Shown here piece after piece: positions 59,846 through 64,000 of a stretch of DNA of 64,000 bases. The notes beneath the pieces were generated by a model that was given only the letters and a program-made list of their open reading frames with translations, did not search any database and was not told where the DNA came from. The stretch comes from Amycolatopsis sp. NBRC 101858 (GTDB lineage: Bacteria; Actinomycetota; Actinomycetes; Mycobacteriales; Pseudonocardiaceae). The position numbers were made by a program, and so were the translations under genes. Numbering within the stretch: the first letter of the stretch is position 1; every line of letters begins with the position of its first letter. The DNA lies in the NCBI RefSeq assembly GCF_030269325.1, contig NZ_BSTD01000003.1, positions 248,001 through 312,000 of the forward strand, given 5' to 3'.

Positions 59846-62037
59846 TCGACGCTCGATTCGAAGGACGTTTCGCCCGCCAGGTCCACGGCCGCGCCGCTGC
59901 CGCGGGTCGGCGGCCGTCCCCGTTGCGACTGCGGCGCCGGGCGACCGGTCTGCAGGGCGTCGAGGATCCGCTCGTCGAGGTCTTCCAGCTCGTCGAGAAC
60001 TTCGCCGATCGGCCGACGGCCGAGGTTGCGATCGAGGCAAACGTCGACGTCCTTGTTCCACTCCGGGTGGAAGTGCTCGGCGTACTCGTCGTCGACGTGC
60101 AGGCCGCGGATCTTGAACGGCGTCGTGCGCTGGCCGCCGAGGGTCACGGTGACGACGTGGTGGAACTGCTCCAGCTCGGTCACCGTGACCGGCTGCACGA
60201 GCCCGCCGAACTCGCGGGCGACGGTCCGGGCACCGTCGATGGCCGCGGCGGAGGTCATCAGCAGCGACTGGTTCTGCAGCAACGCCCTGCGGGTCTCCGC
60301 GGCGAGCCGGTCGGGCATCTGGTTCATGGCGTGCAGCGCGACCCGGTACTTGCGCAGCTGCTCGAGGATCGCGGCGAGGTAGCCACGAGAGGCACCGTCG
60401 ACCGCGGCGAGCTCGTCAACGAAGGCGTCGCACCTGCGCCGCTTCTCCACCGGCGTATCGGCCCGCGACCGGCCGGCACGGAACAGGTCGTAAATCATGA
60501 ACGACGTGATCAGCTTGTTCGTCTCGCCGGTGCCGGTGGTGCAGACGAACACGATCCGGCCGGTGTCCATCGCGCGGCGGACGTCGTAGGTCGTGACTGA
60601 AGAGCCGAGGAACGCCGACAAGGTCGGGCTGGTGCGCAGGCGGTTGATGATGTTGGTGACCACGGTCGTGGCGTCCGGGGCGAGTTTGGGGAACGAGTCC
60701 GTCCAGTAGCGCCGGACGCTCGGCTTCAGCACCGGCAGGACCGATTCGCGCCAGGTCTCGTCGTCGAGCAAGGTCGGGATCTGGAAGATCGTCGGGGCGC
60801 AGTCGGCGGGCAGCCTCATCGCGAGGTAGCAGAGCGCCTCGCAGGCCTTGGTCAGGATCGACTTCGCCCGCGGTGCGGCGTCACCCCAGCCGAGCGCGGT
60901 GGCGAACGACGTCACGACCGCGTCGACGCGGTCCTCAATGTCGGACTCGGTGAAGCCCTGCATGCTCAGCGGGTTCCAGCCGGGCAGCCGCTTGTCGCGG
61001 CCGCGGACGTCGAGGTTCACCTCCCAGAGCCGGCCGCGCAGGTCCGGGTCCGACAGGTACGGCTTGGCGCGCTTCCAGCCGTCGGCGTGCGGGTCGAGGA
61101 ACCAGACGCCGCCGCCGAGGCGGGCGATCTCGATGGCTTGCCCCAGGGCTTCCTCGGTCTTCCCGAAGCCGGCCTTGCCGAAGCGGGCGGAGAAGAGCAG
61201 CTCGCGCAGGGGGACGCCGACCAGTCGCTCGTCGCCGTTGACGTCGGTGACGTAGCCGAGGCGCACCAGCCCGCTGCCCGGCCGGTAGGTAGGAACTTCG
61301 CGCGGTGCGGGGAGCACCCAGCCCCGGCTGCGCGCGATCGCCGGCGACTGGCACCGGCCGGACGGCGGCTTCAGCAGGGCGGCGATCTCGCTGGTGGTCA
61401 CCAGCGAGTCGGTGGCCGGCCTGGCCAGTCCGGTGTGGAACCTGTGATCGAACAACCGTCGGATCAGGACGGTGTCCGCGCCGAAGTGCCAGCCGAAGAT
61501 CCGGGGGCCGCGAGCCCGCCAGTAGTTCTCGCCGCGATAGACGTCGAAAGCGCCGATCACGCTCCTCAGGTGCGCCTGGGCTCGACCAGGGATTTCCGAC
61601 TCGCAGCGGATCAGCACCTGCACCGCGAAAACAGGCTCGTCCGTCGCGAACTTATTCATCGCCCGCTGTACTGGTTTCGCTGTGCCGCGTCCGGGGGCGG
61701 ACCGTGCGATCGGAAGGAATTCGCCGATAAGGTCCGTCACAAAATTCGCCGCTGCGCCGAACAGCCCAGCTCCGGGACCGGTTCCGGTTTCTCGAGCGAC
61801 CCGGTTCGCTTGATGCCGGATCCGTGCCGGAGTGAGCGGGATCAGGTCGAGGCACACATTTACCGACTCCCCCAGGTCCGGACGCACGTCACCCAGCGCG
61901 CTGACCAAGGATTGCAGTGGATCGTCGGGCCGGACGGGCAAAGCCGCCAGCGGCAGGTGCGCCGGCCGTGCCAGCACGAGCTCCGCGCGTGCAACTTGCA
62001 GATCTGCGGTACTGGCTGTCGAGGTTTTCGACTTCAC
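59842..62037 (-). CDS. TraD/VirD4-like conjugation ATPase
   Basis: The product has 731 residues. Walker A is GKAGFGKT (287-294), DPHADGWKRAKPY follows, and VFVCTTGTGETNKLI and RRCDAFVDELAAVDG provide the Walker B region. The N-terminal 240 residues resemble the leading domain of actinobacterial type IV secretion and transfer ATPases. GTG at 62037 is chosen because GGAGGAG is 8 nt upstream; an ATG at 62070 lacks one. It would power DNA transfer from the donor membrane. It heads the leftward overlapping gene train. Confidence 0.85.
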   Translation of the reverse strand: MKSKTSTASTADLQVARAELVLARPAHLPLAALPVRPDDPLQSLVSALGDVRPDLGESVNVCLDLIPLTPARIRHQANRVARETGTGPGAGLFGAAANFVTDLIGEFLPIARSAPGRGTAKPVQRAMNKFATDEPVFAVQVLIRCESEIPGRAQAHLRSVIGAFDVYRGENYWRARGPRIFGWHFGADTVLIRRLFDHRFHTGLARPATDSLVTTSEIAALLKPPSGRCQSPAIARSRGWVLPAPREVPTYRPGSGLVRLGYVTDVNGDERLVGVPLRELLFSARFGKAGFGKTEEALGQAIEIARLGGGVWFLDPHADGWKRAKPYLSDPDLRGRLWEVNLDVRGRDKRLPGWNPLSMQGFTESDIEDRVDAVVTSFATALGWGDAAPRAKSILTKACEALCYLAMRLPADCAPTIFQIPTLLDDETWRESVLPVLKPSVRRYWTDSFPKLAPDATTVVTNIINRLRTSPTLSAFLGSSVTTYDVRRAMDTGRIVFVCTTGTGETNKLITSFMIYDLFRAGRSRADTPVEKRRRCDAFVDELAAVDGASRGYLAAILEQLRKYRVALHAMNQMPDRLAAETRRALLQNQSLLMTSAAAIDGARTVAREFGGLVQPVTVTELEQFHHVVTVTLGGQRTTPFKIRGLHVDDEYAEHFHPEWNKDVDVCLDRNLGRRPIGEVLDELEDLDERILDALQTGRPAPQSQRGRPPTRGSGAAVDLAGETSFESSVE

Positions 62038-62216
62038 GGTGGCTTCTCCTCCGACACGAGCGAGATTCATCTCAGTCACGCGCACCGACGACCCTTTTGA
62101 TGCGAGCTGCTGGAGACGGATAAATTGCCTTGAAGTCGACACTGCAGATAGACTCGGCAACGAAGCGGAACATTCGTCCGCTTACATACTGGTATATACC
62201 GCCTCAAGGAGCAGGA
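62038..62216. promoter_or_regulatory. Divergent promoter of the transfer operon and Lsr2 gene
   Basis: AT-richer than its surroundings. GGTATATACC at 62191-62200 is a perfect 10-bp palindrome 16 nt before the Lsr2 ATG, and GCGGA/TCCGC form an inverted repeat at 62165-62181. One of these may let Lsr2 or another regulator control both directions. Confidence 0.5.
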
Positions 62217-62627
62217 ATGGCCCAGAAGGTCCTCGTCGAGATGCTTGACGACATCGACGGAACCCACGCCGCGCACACCGTCCCGTTCTCCCTCGACGGT
62301 GTCACCTACGAGATCGACCTCTCCGACGACAACGCCGCCGCCCTGCGCGACGAACTCGCCCGCTACATCGGCGCTGCCCGCCGCACCGGCGGCCGGAAGG
62401 TCCGCGTCGCGACCGGACAGTCCACCACCGCAAGCTCGGCCGACCGCGAGCGCTCGAAGGCGATCCGCGCCTGGGCTCTAGACAACGGCTACGAGGTCTC
62501 CGAACGAGGTCGACTCTCCTCCGACGTGGTGTCCGCGTACGACGCTGCTCAGGCGGAGGAAGCCGAGCCGGTGAAGGCGGCCCGCAAGCGCGCCCCGCGC
62601 AAGAAGGTCGCCGCCGCCCGGAAGTGA
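62217..62627 (+). CDS. lsr2: Lsr2 nucleoid-associated protein
   Basis: The product has 136 residues. The N-terminal oligomerisation part starts MAQKVLVEMLDDIDGT and includes VTYEIDLSDDNAAALRDEL. The C-terminal part has RERSKAIRAWALDNGYEVSERGRL with the RGR AT-hook-like DNA-binding motif, and ends in a Lys/Arg/Ala-rich tail. Lsr2 silences AT-rich foreign DNA in actinomycetes. Carried on a mobile element it may mask the element from the host. ATG at 62217 has AAGGAG upstream. Confidence 0.94.
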   Translation: MAQKVLVEMLDDIDGTHAAHTVPFSLDGVTYEIDLSDDNAAALRDELARYIGAARRTGGRKVRVATGQSTTASSADRERSKAIRAWALDNGYEVSERGRLSSDVVSAYDAAQAEEAEPVKAARKRAPRKKVAAARK

Positions 62628-62657
62628 CTGCTGTGACGGGAGATCACTGGGGAGAGA

Positions 62658-63278
62658 TCACCGCGACCCGGCCGTCGGCGGCGAGGACGAAGCACCCTCG
62701 TCGCCGATGGAGGACGTTTCACCCGTAGCGCGCCGGATTTCGACGTCCGGGTACGCCAGCTTGTTCAAGACGCCGGTCACCGATTCGCGCCCCTCGACGC
62801 TCATCACCACCTTTCCGAACGCCGGGTCCGTGCTGAACCGGATCCGCACCCCGACGGCCGACTTCGGCACCCACCCGTGCACCGGCCGCACGCGCCCCAG
62901 CTGATGCGCGAAGCCGAGCACCGCCCGCGGCGACGGATCGAAGGTCGCCGTCGGCAGCAGGTCGAACCGGACACGGGAGCGGAGGTGGCGGGAACGAATG
63001 TGTCGGTGGAGGACGAACACCGCGATCAGGATCGCGACCGCGGCGGTGGTCACCCACCAGAACGCGCCACTCGCGAGGAGGTCGCCCAGACGGAGCGCCT
63101 TCGGCGCGCTGTGTTCGAGCGTGACCTGGCGGCCACGCGTGCCGGGGAACATGTCGGCATTCGGAGTGAGGTCGAAAAACAGTCCACGACCTCGTGCAAC
63201 CCGGCGCCCGTCAAGACAAGCCAACGCACCGCCAACATCACCGCCGACGAACACACCGGCTGCTCTTGCCCCATTCAT
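62658..63278 (-). CDS. Single-pass membrane protein related to conjugation ATPase N-terminus
   Basis: The product has 206 residues. WWVTTAAVAILIAVFVL is one membrane segment. After it, RVRFDLLPTATFDPSPRAVLGFAHQLGRVR and VVMSVEGRESVTGVLNKLAYPDVEIRRA resemble the region before the ATPase domain in actinobacterial transfer ATPases. The start at 63278 is uncertain; an ATG at 63152 would drop 42 residues that look atypical. It probably anchors the transfer machinery. Confidence 0.65.
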   Translation of the reverse strand: MNGARAAGVFVGGDVGGALACLDGRRVARGRGLFFDLTPNADMFPGTRGRQVTLEHSAPKALRLGDLLASGAFWWVTTAAVAILIAVFVLHRHIRSRHLRSRVRFDLLPTATFDPSPRAVLGFAHQLGRVRPVHGWVPKSAVGVRIRFSTDPAFGKVVMSVEGRESVTGVLNKLAYPDVEIRRATGETSSIGDEGASSSPPTAGSR

Positions 63279-63689
63279 CGGAACCCACCCTTCCTGCTTA
63301 CGCTCCTCACGCGAAACAAGACACGTACTTGATCAAAGAGGTTGCATACAAAGCGGAGCATCGACAAACCCCGCCAAGGCACCGCGGCTGCGTAGTGGCG
63401 CTCCGTCACCGACGGGAACCTCGGCCGGACTCTTGGCCTCTCGACGGCAGCTCGTATTCGACGGCGGCAAGCCGGCCAGCCGGTGCGAGCTGCGCAAGAC
63501 CCGATGCGCTCGAAGCTCGAGGGCAAGGCCAAGAGCAAGTCTGTCGATCAACGCGCCTGGAAGTGCGCCTCATTCCCAGACGTAACGATGTCCGATGAAC
63601 TGTCGACTCAAGTGGTGACATCGCGCCGCAGGCAGCCCTTCGGGCAGCGCAGGCGAATCCGCGACACCATGCGGACCAGGAGGTGCAAG
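63279..63689. other. 411-nt region without a supported gene, divergent promoters
   Basis: It lies upstream of both the membrane protein gene (leftward) and the partial gene at the right end. It is AT-richer near 63320-63360 (TTGATC, TTGCATACAAAG), where promoters are likely. The frames seen here lack ribosome binding sites and known motifs, so no gene is called. Confidence 0.4.
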
Positions 63690-64000
63690 GTGGCCAGGCG
63701 CGACGCTGAGCAACGACTCTCACCCAAGGAGAAGCGGAACCGCCAAACCCTGCGGGCGACGTGGATCGGATCGATCGCCGGCGTGTTATCGCTCGCCGTG
63801 GCCGTCCTTGTCTGGCACCCGTGGACCACAGGGACGAGTAGTCGACCACGGATTGTCGTAGACGTGACCACTCAGGACGGCGCAGCTAAATTCGAAGACT
63901 TCATACGTACACATGACGGCCAGATCGTGTACATCGATGTGAGCTGCGACGAGTACGGTTCAGATTCAAAGAAGATAGATCAGAAATCACATTGCTGGTT
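63690..64000 (+). CDS. Membrane-anchored hypothetical protein, 5' part only
   Basis: The frame is open from GTG at 63690 to the window end, about 103 codons. A polar, basic N-terminus (VARRDAEQRLSPKEKRNRQ) is followed by one membrane helix (WIGSIAGVLSLAVAVLVW) and then an outside-type domain with DVTTQDGAAKFEDFIRTHDGQIVYIDV. AGGAGG lies about 7 nt before the GTG; an in-frame ATG at 63669 is also possible. The function is unknown. Confidence 0.65.
   Translation, partial: MARRDAEQRLSPKEKRNRQTLRATWIGSIAGVLSLAVAVLVWHPWTTGTSSRPRIVVDVTTQDGAAKFEDFIRTHDGQIVYIDVSCDEYGSDSKKIDQKSHCW

Noticed and set aside
63275..63600. Small frames on both strands upstream of the partial gene at the right end
   Set aside because: There is no ribosome binding site and no conserved pattern; the region looks like a promoter area.
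1..64000. CRISPR arrays, rRNA and tRNA genes, insertion sequences
   Set aside because: No regularly spaced direct repeats, no tRNA- or rRNA-like sequence and no transposase frame were recognised on reading both strands; a covariance-model search would be needed to exclude tRNAs fully.

Overview
The window is about 70% GC. It has frequent GTG and TTG starts, an Lsr2 gene, IclR, TetR and GntR/FCD regulators, and an MCE-free but dioxygenase-rich catabolic gene set. This points to a high-GC actinomycete, most likely Pseudonocardiaceae (Amycolatopsis-like). The genus is an inference; no rRNA or tRNA gene is present to test it.

Positions 1 to about 47.3 kb form a dense catabolic island. A leftward operon at its left end encodes ferredoxin, cytochrome P450, a cyclase-family hydrolase, an acyl-CoA ligase, a short-chain dehydrogenase (SDR) and a Baeyer-Villiger monooxygenase (BVMO; 6207 down to 1). 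It is flanked by a PucR-type and a TetR-type regulator. Next come a second BVMO, a lone HepT-like protein, an acyl-CoA dehydrogenase, two SDRs, a third BVMO, an enoyl-CoA hydratase, a VOC protein, a second cyclase-family protein and a luciferase-like oxidoreductase (9.0-20.5 kb). An oligopeptide-type ABC importer follows, co-transcribed with a SnoaL-like protein and a third cyclase-family protein (21.3-28.4 kb). The segment 28.7-47.3 kb holds an extradiol dioxygenase, a tandem GntR-FCD regulator, an acyl-CoA dehydrogenase/dehydratase/hydrolase/cupin operon, a second cupin, an IclR regulator, a Rieske oxygenase with ferredoxin and a reductase, two 3-ketosteroid-dehydrogenase-like flavoproteins, further VOC and SnoaL-like proteins, an MHS-type transporter and an SMP-30-like lactonase. 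Together these suggest uptake, oxygenation (P450, Rieske), ring expansion (BVMO), ring cleavage (extradiol dioxygenase, meta-cleavage hydrolase, cyclase-like hydrolases, lactonase) and beta-oxidation-like breakdown of a cyclic compound. The substrate cannot be read from the sequence.

From about 47.9 kb to the right end the content changes to an integrated plasmid or conjugative element. It carries a small HTH protein, a methyltransferase-like protein without a visible catalytic motif, and two small element-type proteins. A leftward gene train from 62.0 to 50.5 kb has nearly all genes overlapping or touching. It encodes a TraD/VirD4-like ATPase, a replication-relaxation protein, a ParB-like protein, a Cys-rich protein with a radical-SAM-like CX3CX2C motif, a 100-residue protein, an 800-residue protein ending in a kinase-like domain, a 655-residue protein ending in a possible ADP-ribosyltransferase domain, and four small proteins. 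The kinase-like and transferase-like proteins begin with the same MGTNSK segment. This train is the best candidate for an undescribed system in the window. Upstream lie an Lsr2 gene, a single-pass membrane protein related to conjugation ATPase N-termini, and a membrane protein cut by the window end. No integrase, relaxase or attachment site is visible, so the limits of the element are not defined.
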